A program made the translations under genes and the position numbers. From Methylotetracoccus sp. (GTDB taxonomy: Bacteria > Pseudomonadota > Gammaproteobacteria > Methylococcales > Methylococcaceae), in the NCBI GenBank assembly GCA_025458755.1, contig JALORT010000119.1:1-6578 (forward strand): 6,578 bases of DNA, read 5' to 3'. Shown here piece by piece: positions 1 through 6,185 of the stretch. The notes below the pieces were generated by a model. It saw only the letters and a list, made by a program, of their open reading frames with translations. It ran no database searches and was not told the DNA's origin. How positions within the stretch are numbered: the first letter of the stretch is position 1; the number at the start of each line of letters is the position of its first letter.

Positions 1-881
1 GAGATCACGATCAACAGGTCACCCTTCTGAATGCTCGGCGTGACGATCTCACCGACGATGAACGCCTGATATCCGCCATGCATCAGCCGCATCGCGAAGA
101 ACCGGCCGATCAGACCCGAGCGGCCTGCCCCGGCCACGAAGATGCGTCGCGACTGATCGAGCAGCCGGGTCAGCCGCGTATCGTAGGACTTGTCGGTGGC
201 ACCGAGCACGCCGGCAATCTTGCCCATGATGAACTGGTGGTGATTGGAGTCGAGCAGTTCGCGGATTTCCTTCGCGGCGGCTGCCGGAGAAGGCGCACCA
301 TAGATCGCGGCGCCGACCACGACGATATTCGCGCCTGCCTTCGCCACCTGGGTCGCAGTAGCCTGGTTGATCCCGCCGGCCACCGAGATTCGGACCGGCA
401 AGCTCTGCTTGGCGATGGCTTGCAGATCCGCAAACGGCGTGTGGCCGGCAGCCTGCGCATCGAGCCCGGTGTGCACGCCGATGATATGCGCCCCCGCCTT
501 TGCCGAATCCCTCGCGCAGCCGACTTTGTCCGGCACATTGATCAAATCGACCTGGACCTCCGCATTGTGGGCATTGGCCGCTTTGATCACGCCTTGGATG
601 GTCGGTAAACCGGAAACGCCCAGCACGGTACAGATATCGGCACCCGCCGCGTAGAACGGCGCGGCTTCGTACTCGCCGGCATCCATGGTCTTCAGATCGA
701 CCAGCACCAGCTTGTCCGGAAACCTCCGCTTCATCTCTTTGACCAGTTCGACCCCGTTGTGCTTGATGCAGGGCGTCCCGATCTCGAAGATGTCGACGTA
801 AGGCGCTGTCGCACTGGCGAGATTGAGAGTGTGGTTGGCATCCAGGGAATCCAGTGCCAACTGAATGAGTGGTCTAGCCAT
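1..881 (-). CDS. hps-phi: Fused 3-hexulose-6-phosphate synthase / 6-phospho-3-hexuloisomerase (partial, 3' end outside window)
   Basis: The encoded enzyme should condense formaldehyde with ribulose 5-phosphate to hexulose 6-phosphate (HPS half) and isomerise that to fructose 6-phosphate (PHI half), the fixation step of the ribulose monophosphate cycle, in the cytoplasm. I translated 293 codons from the ATG at 881. Residues 1-210 match HPS of the OMP decarboxylase superfamily: LALD (Asp11), EIGTP (Glu33), the DLKTMD signature (Asp62, Lys64, Asp67), VDLI (Asp112), GVHTG (His137) and the phosphate-binding VAGGI (167-171). After a short linker, residues from about 218 match the SIS-fold PHI domain, with VAGAGRSG at 249-256 and VGEIVTPSI at 276-284. 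Roughly the last 100 residues expected for the fusion lie beyond base 1. The start is backed by AGAGGA six bases upstream. Separate hps and phi genes also exist in nature; here the two domains are in one continuous frame. Function is very likely; the missing end cannot be checked. Confidence 0.95.
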   Translation of the reverse strand, partial: MARPLIQLALDSLDANHTLNLASATAPYVDIFEIGTPCIKHNGVELVKEMKRRFPDKLVLVDLKTMDAGEYEAAPFYAAGADICTVLGVSGLPTIQGVIKAANAHNAEVQVDLINVPDKVGCARDSAKAGAHIIGVHTGLDAQAAGHTPFADLQAIAKQSLPVRISVAGGINQATATQVAKAGANIVVVGAAIYGAPSPAAAAKEIRELLDSNHHQFIMGKIAGVLGATDKSYDTRLTRLLDQSRRIFVAGAGRSGLIGRFFAMRLMHGGYQAFIVGEIVTPSIQKGDLLIVI

Positions 882-887
882 GTTACA

Positions 888-893
888 TCCTCT
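888..893 (-). promoter_or_regulatory. Ribosome binding site of hps-phi
   Basis: On the minus strand AGAGGA lies six bases upstream of the ATG at 881. It is a good Shine-Dalgarno match at good spacing and settles the start of the fused gene. Confidence 0.75.
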
Positions 894-995
894 GCCTATT
901 TTTGTTGGTTGCGCTGCAGAACACGGACCGGCCGAGGTCTGCCGAGAGCCTGGCCTTGGCAGGGATCCGCCGGAGGAGCAAGTGCCGATCCATGA

Positions 996-1010
996 CCCCT
1001 GTCACAGGGG
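996..1010. promoter_or_regulatory. Perfect 15-bp palindrome, candidate operator of hps-phi
   Basis: CCCCTGT, a central C, then ACAGGGG form perfect 7-bp arms. The centre lies about 11 bases downstream of a CATAAT box on the minus strand, so the site would sit over or just after the transcription start of hps-phi, a position suited to a repressor. No T-run follows on either strand, so it does not look like an intrinsic terminator. No regulator can be named from the sequence. Confidence 0.4.
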
Positions 1011-1013
1011 GCC

Positions 1014-1019
1014 ATTATG
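1014..1019 (-). promoter_or_regulatory. Candidate -10 box of hps-phi
   Basis: The minus strand reads CATAAT here, five of six matches to TATAAT. The region 16-18 bases further upstream (about 1036-1043) holds no good -35 hexamer. If used, it gives a leader of roughly 125 bases before the ATG at 881. Tentative. Confidence 0.3.
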
Positions 1020-1067
1020 CTAGCAAACTCGCCGCGGTAAGTCGCTGATCGAGCGTACCGGCGACGG

Positions 1068-1138
1068 CCGATACCGATACCGATACCGATACCGATACCG
1101 ATACCGATACCGATACCGATACCGATACCGATACCGAT
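1068..1138. repeat. Hexanucleotide tandem repeat (CCGATA), about 11.8 copies
   Basis: Eleven perfect CCGATA units run from 1068 to 1133, followed by CCGAT before the pattern breaks at 1139. There are no interruptions over 71 bp, which suggests recent expansion by replication slippage. The array lies between the two candidate divergent -10 boxes, 48 bp from the one at 1014-1019 and 53 bp from the one at 1192-1197. A single inverted unit, TATCGG, occurs at 1197-1202. A 6-bp unit would not shift a reading frame but would change promoter spacing by about half a helical turn per unit. Confidence 0.95.
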
Positions 1139-1191
1139 CCCGCACCCGCCGCCGCAGAGGCCGTGGGCGCAGCCCCGCGAGGCGACTTCGT

Positions 1192-1197
1192 TATAAT
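1192..1197 (+). promoter_or_regulatory. Candidate -10 box of the Fic/zeta-like gene
   Basis: TATAAT is a perfect sigma-70 -10 match, 72 bases upstream of the ATG at 1270, which would give a leader of about 65 bases. The -35 position (around 1168-1174) has no recognisable TTGACA-like hexamer and there is no TGn extension, so an activator or another element may be needed. The box overlaps an inverted copy of the upstream repeat unit (TATCGG, 1197-1202). Confidence 0.4.
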
Positions 1198-1269
1198 ATC
1201 GGTCGCTGCCGCACCCTGGCCCCGCGCCACGGGCTCCCTCGTTCAAAAACCGGAAACCAAGAAGGGCTC

Positions 1270-3444
1270 ATGAATCACGACGAGACTCCAATAGTAGTTC
1301 CGGGAAATGAGCAACTCAGGCAATTGCGAACCGCGCTGGCCATTTGCCAAGGCATCAAGCTGCTGCCGACGCTGCAGCACGAAACGGAAGCCACGATCTC
1401 CCACGACCAGACCAAGCGGGTCACGTACCTGACCGGTTTGTTCTCGCGCATCCATCGCGAAATGTTCCATCACTGGAAGGAGCAGGCGACTGTCAGCCAT
1501 CGTCCCGGCGCTATGCCGGATGCCGCAAAACGGAAGGAGCTCCGCAAGACCATCGGCCGGCTGGTGCTGGATGACGAGAAGAACAAAGATACCGCGCTGT
1601 TCGACAACAACGGGTTCGTGATCAAGACGGAGGATATCGCCGAACGTTTGGCCGGTTTTTATTCGAAGATGAGAAACATCCGGCCGTTTGCCTACGGGAA
1701 TCGGATTTCGCTCGATTTCTTCATGACCGCGCTGAGCCGGCTTCCGGCGTTCAAGGCCGTCTACGAGCACGGGATCGACTTTCGCCGGCTCGATGCGACC
1801 GATGCGGCCACGTTGCACGACCCGGCCAGTCCGATCGATGACGTCATCGCCGCATTCCGGCGCGCACTGGATCCGAGCCGCACCAAGACCCTGCAGAATG
1901 CGCCCAACGGCTACGGGAAATGGCCGGAAAACAAGAAATTCGTGTCCGGCATCCCGTTCCTCTCACACCGCATGGAAGACGGCACCATGTGTCTGGTCGC
2001 CGTCAACGGCGCGCTGGTGCCTCTGGAGAGCATCCGGGAGGAGTTGTTCGAAGCGGGCAAACATCTCGCCGACTTCCCGCTCAGCGTTTCGGAGCACATC
2101 ATCGGCCACCTGCCGGGGACGGAGGAACTGCGTGCGCCCGGGAAAAACCACATCGACGGCATTCCGGTCCAACAGCACGGGGTGGCCCCCCTGTTCTGTC
2201 TCGACGTCAACATGCTGACCGGCCTCCGCTCACAAAGCCATACCGAGTTGATCGAACTGCTCCGCCAGTGCGAGGGGGAAAAGGCGTCGATCTCCGCGCT
2301 CGCCAATAACGAGCAACTGAAACAGCGGTTACTGATCGCCGCCGACGGAGACCGAAGACTGGAGCGCAGCGTCGAGATCGCCTATGAGCATCTCGCCAGA
2401 ATCATGACGATCATCGAACAGGCCAAGGATGAGATCTTCCGGGGCAAGACGCCGGTCGCCCGGCCTCGACTGTTCATGTGCATGGGCGGGGCCGGCTCGG
2501 GCAAGACCGCGGTCGAAGAGCTGGCGAAGGCGCAATGCGGCGATAATTTCGTCATCGCATCGCTGGATGAGTTTCGCAAGAAAAGCGACCTCTACAAGGT
2601 GCTCACTGCCGCCAACCACCACAGTGACGATTACGTCTATGTCGAACCGTTCGCCAACCGTCTCCGGGACTTGGTGGCCGACCAGGCCAAAGCTTTAGGC
2701 ATCCATCTGCTGTACGACGGCACCGGAATTCCGTACAGCCCGCGCTACTCGGGGATCGTCAAGCAATTCAAGCAAGCCGGTTTCCACACGCAGATCATCG
2801 CGGTCGACGCGTTTATCGTAAAACCAAAGGGACGTGAGGAAGAATTGGTGCGATCGACCGTGATCGGCAGCGTCAAAGACCGCTACGAGAAAACCGGCCG
2901 GGCGCTGCCTTGGGTCGTTACGGTTTACAAACACATCCGGGCGCCGGAATCTTTTTTTTACGCACTGGAAGACCCGTCCTTGGACAAGATTTCGCTGTTC
3001 GCCAACGACGGTGCAAAGGACCGGCATTATCTGGTCGCCGAGAGCTTTCCATTTTCCGACCAGGAAGTCCGATCGCTGCAGGCGCATCAACGATTCGGTA
3101 CGCTGGCGGAGTACTGGAAATGCCAGATCCGCAGTCGCGATGATTCGATCCTGACCGCGCTGGCGCGCAACGATCCCGCCGAGCTCGAAGCATTGATCGA
3201 ACGGAATCCCGCCTTCGTTGAGACCAACGTAGCGTACCAGGTTTATCCGAGTAACGTGGGCAATCGCGTGTTGGCGATTTATCACACCGGGCGCATGGTG
3301 GATTTCGTCGAGAAACGACAGCTCAACCCGAATGCCTCGGGAGACGAAGGCTTGTTGCACAAGAAGGAAGGTCTGGCCTTCGATGTCGACCCGCTGACCC
3401 GGGAACCTTGGATCATCCGGCTTCAGGGTTCGCTGGCGCAGTGA
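1270..3444 (+). CDS. Large protein with degenerate Fic-like segment and zeta-toxin-type kinase domain
   Basis: The 724-residue product has no signal peptide or membrane segment and should be cytoplasmic or exported by a dedicated system. Residues 110-165 resemble the core of a Fic fold: a helix ends in IRPFAYGN at 137-144, recalling HPFxxGNGR, but the catalytic His is Arg138, the acidic residue is Tyr142 and one Gly is missing, so AMP transfer is doubtful. Residues about 398-560 resemble zeta toxin/UDP-N-acetylglucosamine-kinase-type P-loop kinases: Walker A GGAGSGKT (406-413), a DEFR motif (Asp433, Arg436) where zeta enzymes carry the catalytic Asp, LLYDGTG (Asp483), a long helix before KQAGF, then arginines 522, 528, 538 and 544. 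Residues 166-395 and 565-724 are unrecognised. The start is supported by GAAGGG three bases before the ATG. No epsilon-like antitoxin gene adjoins, so toxin activity is unproven. It overlaps the convergent kinase gene by 32 bp. Kinase-fold assignment is good, Fic assignment moderate, physiological role unknown. Confidence 0.85.
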   Translation: MNHDETPIVVPGNEQLRQLRTALAICQGIKLLPTLQHETEATISHDQTKRVTYLTGLFSRIHREMFHHWKEQATVSHRPGAMPDAAKRKELRKTIGRLVLDDEKNKDTALFDNNGFVIKTEDIAERLAGFYSKMRNIRPFAYGNRISLDFFMTALSRLPAFKAVYEHGIDFRRLDATDAATLHDPASPIDDVIAAFRRALDPSRTKTLQNAPNGYGKWPENKKFVSGIPFLSHRMEDGTMCLVAVNGALVPLESIREELFEAGKHLADFPLSVSEHIIGHLPGTEELRAPGKNHIDGIPVQQHGVAPLFCLDVNMLTGLRSQSHTELIELLRQCEGEKASISALANNEQLKQRLLIAADGDRRLERSVEIAYEHLARIMTIIEQAKDEIFRGKTPVARPRLFMCMGGAGSGKTAVEELAKAQCGDNFVIASLDEFRKKSDLYKVLTAANHHSDDYVYVEPFANRLRDLVADQAKALGIHLLYDGTGIPYSPRYSGIVKQFKQAGFHTQIIAVDAFIVKPKGREEELVRSTVIGSVKDRYEKTGRALPWVVTVYKHIRAPESFFYALEDPSLDKISLFANDGAKDRHYLVAESFPFSDQEVRSLQAHQRFGTLAEYWKCQIRSRDDSILTALARNDPAELEALIERNPAFVETNVAYQVYPSNVGNRVLAIYHTGRMVDFVEKRQLNPNASGDEGLLHKKEGLAFDVDPLTREPWIIRLQGSLAQ
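2952..2959 (+). repeat. T8 homopolymer inside the Fic/zeta-like gene
   Basis: Eight T bases span codons 561-563 (Ser-Phe-Phe) just after the kinase domain. Slippage here would truncate the C-terminal region of about 160 residues while leaving the kinase motifs intact. The frame is intact in this copy. Confidence 0.9.
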
Positions 3445-5725
3445 GCGGCCGATGATCCGCGAGCAGTTCCTGCAGCAGTGACAACCGGACCGGCTTGGCC
3501 AGATGCGCGTCGAAGCCCGCTTCCCGAGACTGCTGCAGGCTCCCCTGGTCGGCGTAGCCCGTGACTGCAATGATCAGCGCCGTGTCCAACCCGCCCAGGC
3601 GCGCTTGACGACAGACTTCGTAGCCGTTGAGTCCAGGCAACCCGATGTCGAGCAGCAGCGCATCGGGACGCACCGAGAACGCCCGCTTCAATCCTTCATG
3701 GCCGTCGTGTGCGGTCAGCACATCGTGTCCCCACTGGCGCAACAGAACCGCCATGCTTTCGGCCGAATCCCGATTGTCGTCCACGATCAGGATGCGGGAT
3801 TTCGCCGCCGCCCGAGTGGCTTCGATCTCGTCAGAACTGGGCTGCGCCGCGGGGTCGGTCAGCAGCGGCAGTGAGACCACGAACTCACTTCCCCGATCCC
3901 GCCCCTCGCTGTACGCCTGCACCCGTCCCCCGTGCAGCTCGACCAGATTCTTCACCAGCGACAGACCGATGCCCAACCCACCGCGCGAACGGTCGAGCGT
4001 TTGGTCCGCCTGATAGAAAAGGTCGAACAGATGGGGCAGCGCGGGAGGATCGATGCCTTGCCCGGTATCGGTGACGCGGATGATCACGCGGTCGCCGTCA
4101 CGGGCCGCACTCAGACGGACCTCGCCACCGGTTCGGGTGTATTTGGCCGCGTTGTTCAGCAAATTGGACACGACCTGGACCAGGCGGACGATGTCGCCGT
4201 CGACCCACAAGGGCTCAGCCGGTGACTGCACGGAGAGTTCGATGCGTCGCGCATGGATCACCGGACGATTCGTCTCGACGGCGCGTTGCAACACGTCAAC
4301 GACGTCGGTCGGCCGCCTTTTCAACACGATCTTGCCCCGGCTGATCCGGGATACTTCCAGCAGGTCGTCCACCAGCCGGCACAGGTGCTCCGTCTGGCGC
4401 TGCACGACTTCGCGGCACCACGCGATCATCGTGGCGGAATCACCCGAATCCTTCAGGATCTCCACCGCGTTGCAGATGGGTGCCAGCGGGTTTCGTAATT
4501 CGTGCGCCAGCATGGCCAAGAACTCGTCCTTGCGGCGGTCCGCCTCGCGCAATTGCCTCTCGGTCTCCAGGCGCGACGTAATGTCCCGCGCTATGGTGGA
4601 GATGAACTCGACATTCCCGCTGCGGTTTTTGTGGACAATGATGAGCTGGGAAACCGGCAACTCGGAGTCATCCTGCCGCCGCAGCGCGGTGTCGCCCAGC
4701 CACACACCCTCCTTCTCAGCATGCGGTATCCCGACTCGCGCCACGATGTCATAGGCCCACTGCGGGTGGTAGTCACGGATGTAGGTTTTTTCGAGCAACC
4801 GATCCCGAGGAATCCCCAGCATGGCCCGTCCGGCCCGATTGATATAAGTGATCCGGCCGATCGCATCGGAAATGGCGATCAAATCGCTACTGGCCTCGAC
4901 GATGGTCACCAGCCGCAGCCGTTCCTCCTCGGCGCGTCGCCGTTCCGTAATGTCCCGGCAGACACAATAGGTCAGCTGACGACCCATCCACTCCGTCGGC
5001 TGCCAGGACACTTCCACTGAGAAAATAGTGCCGTCCTTCCGCCGATGAAGCGTCTCGACCGTACCGGGACTGTCCGGAGCCCGCGGCCATCGGTGCAGAA
5101 AGTCTTCCCGATTCGGCCATTGGGCGTCCCAATCCCACACATGCAAGGCCATCAATTCCGCCAGCGAGTAGCCCAACATTCCGGCGAATGCGCGGTTGGC
5201 GTCGGAGACTTTCATCGCGGCGTCCAGCAGCACAATGCCATCGGTCGACTGTTCGAACAGCAACCGCCGCCGCAGATTCGCCTCGGCGGCCGCCAACTCG
5301 GCGGCTCTGCGTGTCGTGATGTCCTGGCCGATCACGAGCATCGAACGGATGCCGGAGGCATCGGCTTCGTGAGGCTCGCCGACGAACTCGACCCAACGGT
5401 AGTCGCCGCGGCCATGATGCAGGCGCACCGCGAGTTTCGCACGATGCGATTGCCCCCGCTTGACGGCAGCAATGTCGGCAATCATCAGATCGCGATCATC
5501 GGGATGCACCCGATGAATCAACTGCTCGAAACTTCCCGAGGGACCGTCAAACTCCCCTCCGATCATTCGCCAGAACGACGCGTCGACGTGGACCACATCC
5601 GTACGCAAGTCGAGCACAAAAAACCCTGAGCGGGCGATGCCGAGCGACAGGCTCAACAGCCTTTCGCGGTCGCTCGCCGGGTTGGGAACGGGGGGGGTTG
5701 GGTTCTGATTCGGTCGCGGGCACAT
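3413..5725 (-). CDS. Hybrid sensor histidine kinase, PAS-PAS-PAS-HisKA-HATPase-receiver
   Basis: The 770-residue product should autophosphorylate on a histidine and pass phosphate to its own C-terminal receiver. Three PAS/PAC modules lie at about 24-140, 150-262 and 268-384, each ending in a DIT(T/E/S)R motif typical of a PAC end. HisKA follows with AHELRNP (His408). The ATPase has the N-box (Asn521, Asn525, Lys528), G1 box DTGQGID (Asp553), F box around 567-570 and G2 box GGLGIGL (582-588). The receiver (about 643-755) carries Asp649/Asp650, phosphoacceptor Asp693, Thr722 and Lys744, so all switch residues are present. There is no membrane segment, so it senses a cytoplasmic signal; the ligand is not evident. 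No response regulator with an output domain or phosphotransfer gene is adjacent, making it an orphan here. The ATG at 5725 has no clear Shine-Dalgarno; in-frame TTG codons lie 18 bases upstream and at residue 24, so the start is uncertain. The 3' end overlaps the convergent gene. Confidence 0.93.
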   Translation of the reverse strand: MCPRPNQNPTPPVPNPASDRERLLSLSLGIARSGFFVLDLRTDVVHVDASFWRMIGGEFDGPSGSFEQLIHRVHPDDRDLMIADIAAVKRGQSHRAKLAVRLHHGRGDYRWVEFVGEPHEADASGIRSMLVIGQDITTRRAAELAAAEANLRRRLLFEQSTDGIVLLDAAMKVSDANRAFAGMLGYSLAELMALHVWDWDAQWPNREDFLHRWPRAPDSPGTVETLHRRKDGTIFSVEVSWQPTEWMGRQLTYCVCRDITERRRAEEERLRLVTIVEASSDLIAISDAIGRITYINRAGRAMLGIPRDRLLEKTYIRDYHPQWAYDIVARVGIPHAEKEGVWLGDTALRRQDDSELPVSQLIIVHKNRSGNVEFISTIARDITSRLETERQLREADRRKDEFLAMLAHELRNPLAPICNAVEILKDSGDSATMIAWCREVVQRQTEHLCRLVDDLLEVSRISRGKIVLKRRPTDVVDVLQRAVETNRPVIHARRIELSVQSPAEPLWVDGDIVRLVQVVSNLLNNAAKYTRTGGEVRLSAARDGDRVIIRVTDTGQGIDPPALPHLFDLFYQADQTLDRSRGGLGIGLSLVKNLVELHGGRVQAYSEGRDRGSEFVVSLPLLTDPAAQPSSDEIEATRAAAKSRILIVDDNRDSAESMAVLLRQWGHDVLTAHDGHEGLKRAFSVRPDALLLDIGLPGLNGYEVCRQARLGGLDTALIIAVTGYADQGSLQQSREAGFDAHLAKPVRLSLLQELLADHRPLTAPANPEAG
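5690..5697 (-). repeat. C8 homopolymer near the start of the sensor kinase gene
   Basis: On the coding (minus) strand eight C bases cover codons 10-12 (Thr-Pro-Pro). Length change would shift the frame right after the start codon and silence the gene. The tract is short and the frame is open here, so contingency is only a possibility. Confidence 0.85.
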
Positions 5726-5777
5726 GGTCGTTTCGACAGCGCAAAGGGGAAGGCCTATTTCCGGTCGCCAGCGCGTT

Positions 5778-5789
5778 TCGTCTACCCGA
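5778..5789 (+). repeat. Left arm core of a distant inverted repeat
   Basis: TCGTCTACCCGA here is the exact reverse complement of 6174-6185. Looser similarity extends on both sides: GCCAG-GC outside, and CTCGC/GAAG then CGGA/ACCG inside, so the imperfect arm may span about 5767-5824. Confidence 0.6.
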
Positions 5790-5855
5790 GCCTTCCCTCG
5801 CTGAAGGCGCTTCGGATCTCACCGGACAAGGGACGTTGCGTCCAGCGGCAGCCTC

Positions 5856-5884
5856 ATCATACCTTTCGTGCGGAAACTTTCCGA
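5856..5884 (-). promoter_or_regulatory. Candidate promoter of the sensor kinase gene
   Basis: The minus strand has TATGAT (5856-5861) with TCGGAA (5879-5884) 17 bases upstream, matching the -10 consensus in five of six and the -35 in three of six positions. It would give a leader of about 125 bases. A second TATGAT at 5976-5981 has no matching -35. Weak evidence. Confidence 0.3.
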
Positions 5885-6021
5885 CTCTCGTCCCGCGACA
5901 ACGGCACGACGTCTCCCCATTGGGGCAAGCAGACGGCAACAAAACTCGGTATTCCTGTGGCTGCCTCCGGGCGTTATCATACGCGGTTTCCGCACTCACC
6001 CGCGTTGCGATCCGCACTACT

Positions 6022-6034
6022 GCCGCTGAGCGGC
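6022..6034. other. 13-bp GC-rich palindrome
   Basis: GCCGCT, a central G, then AGCGGC form perfect 6-bp arms. There is no T-run beside it, and no gene ends here, so it is not a terminator; it could be a protein-binding site or chance. Confidence 0.3.
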
Positions 6035-6086
6035 GAGTTTGGCCAATCGGCGAAGATCGGGGGGCTGGAGAGGTCGGAGTTTCCGT

Positions 6087-6111
6087 ATCACTCATCGGGA
6101 TCTTGAGTGAT
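6087..6111. other. Dyad with 8-bp arms and 9-base loop
   Basis: ATCACTCA (6087-6094) and TGAGTGAT (6104-6111) are perfect complements around a 9-base loop. It lies about 210 bases upstream of the acyltransferase start and could be an operator or a leader hairpin. A TTGAGT that resembles a -35 overlaps its right arm, but no good -10 follows. Confidence 0.4.
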
Positions 6112-6173
6112 GATTGCCGGTCCAGGTCAATTTCGCGAAGCAGACGGTTTTTCGGCTTTCTCTTCGCGAGAGT

Positions 6174-6185
6174 TCGGGTAGACGA
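6174..6185 (-). repeat. Right arm core of a distant inverted repeat
   Basis: The reverse complement of this site equals 5778-5789. The imperfect arm may extend over about 6145-6198. The two arms enclose roughly 430 bp without a gene. Confidence 0.6.

Larger units (their letters stand above)
882..1269. other. Divergent intergenic region between hps-phi and the Fic/zeta-like gene
   Basis: This 388-bp stretch separates two divergently transcribed genes, so it should hold both promoters. It contains the hps-phi ribosome binding site, a perfect 15-bp palindrome at 996-1010, a minus-strand CATAAT at 1014-1019, the CCGATA tandem array at 1068-1138 and a plus-strand TATAAT at 1192-1197. Frames through the array encode only two-residue repeats (Gly-Ile, Ser-Val and so on) from GTG or TTG starts. 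I do not consider them genes. I see no small antitoxin-like gene, tRNA or recognisable riboswitch. Confidence 0.7.

Noticed and set aside
882..1010. Riboswitch in the hps-phi leader
   Set aside because: Short complementary stretches such as GGATC/GATCC can be paired, but no known riboswitch core could be recognised.
1068..1138. CRISPR array or replication iterons
   Set aside because: The unit is 6 bp with no spacers, far shorter than CRISPR repeats or typical iterons, and no cas or replication gene is present.
896..1246. Minus-strand frame with a Gly-Ile repeat, and a second frame at 1015-1230 with a Ser-Val repeat
   Set aside because: Both arise solely from translating the CCGATA array. 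They use TTG or GTG starts without a ribosome binding site and cover the promoter region of hps-phi.
1243..1818. Long minus-strand frame opposite the start of the Fic/zeta-like gene
   Set aside because: It is antisense to a frame with recognisable domains, has no ribosome binding site and matches no family.
2695..3570. 291-residue minus-strand frame
   Set aside because: It is antisense to the kinase-domain part of the Fic/zeta-like gene and also overlaps the real sensor kinase gene in another frame; its translation shows no domain.
5547..6095. 182-residue minus-strand frame reaching into the intergenic region
   Set aside because: Its translation is Arg/Pro-rich without a domain and its last third overlaps the N terminus of the sensor kinase in another frame.
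5927..6147. 10-bp direct repeat AAGCAGACGG (5927-5936 and 6138-6147)
   Set aside because: One short repeat pair in 600 bp can occur by chance, and no target-site or element boundary fits it.
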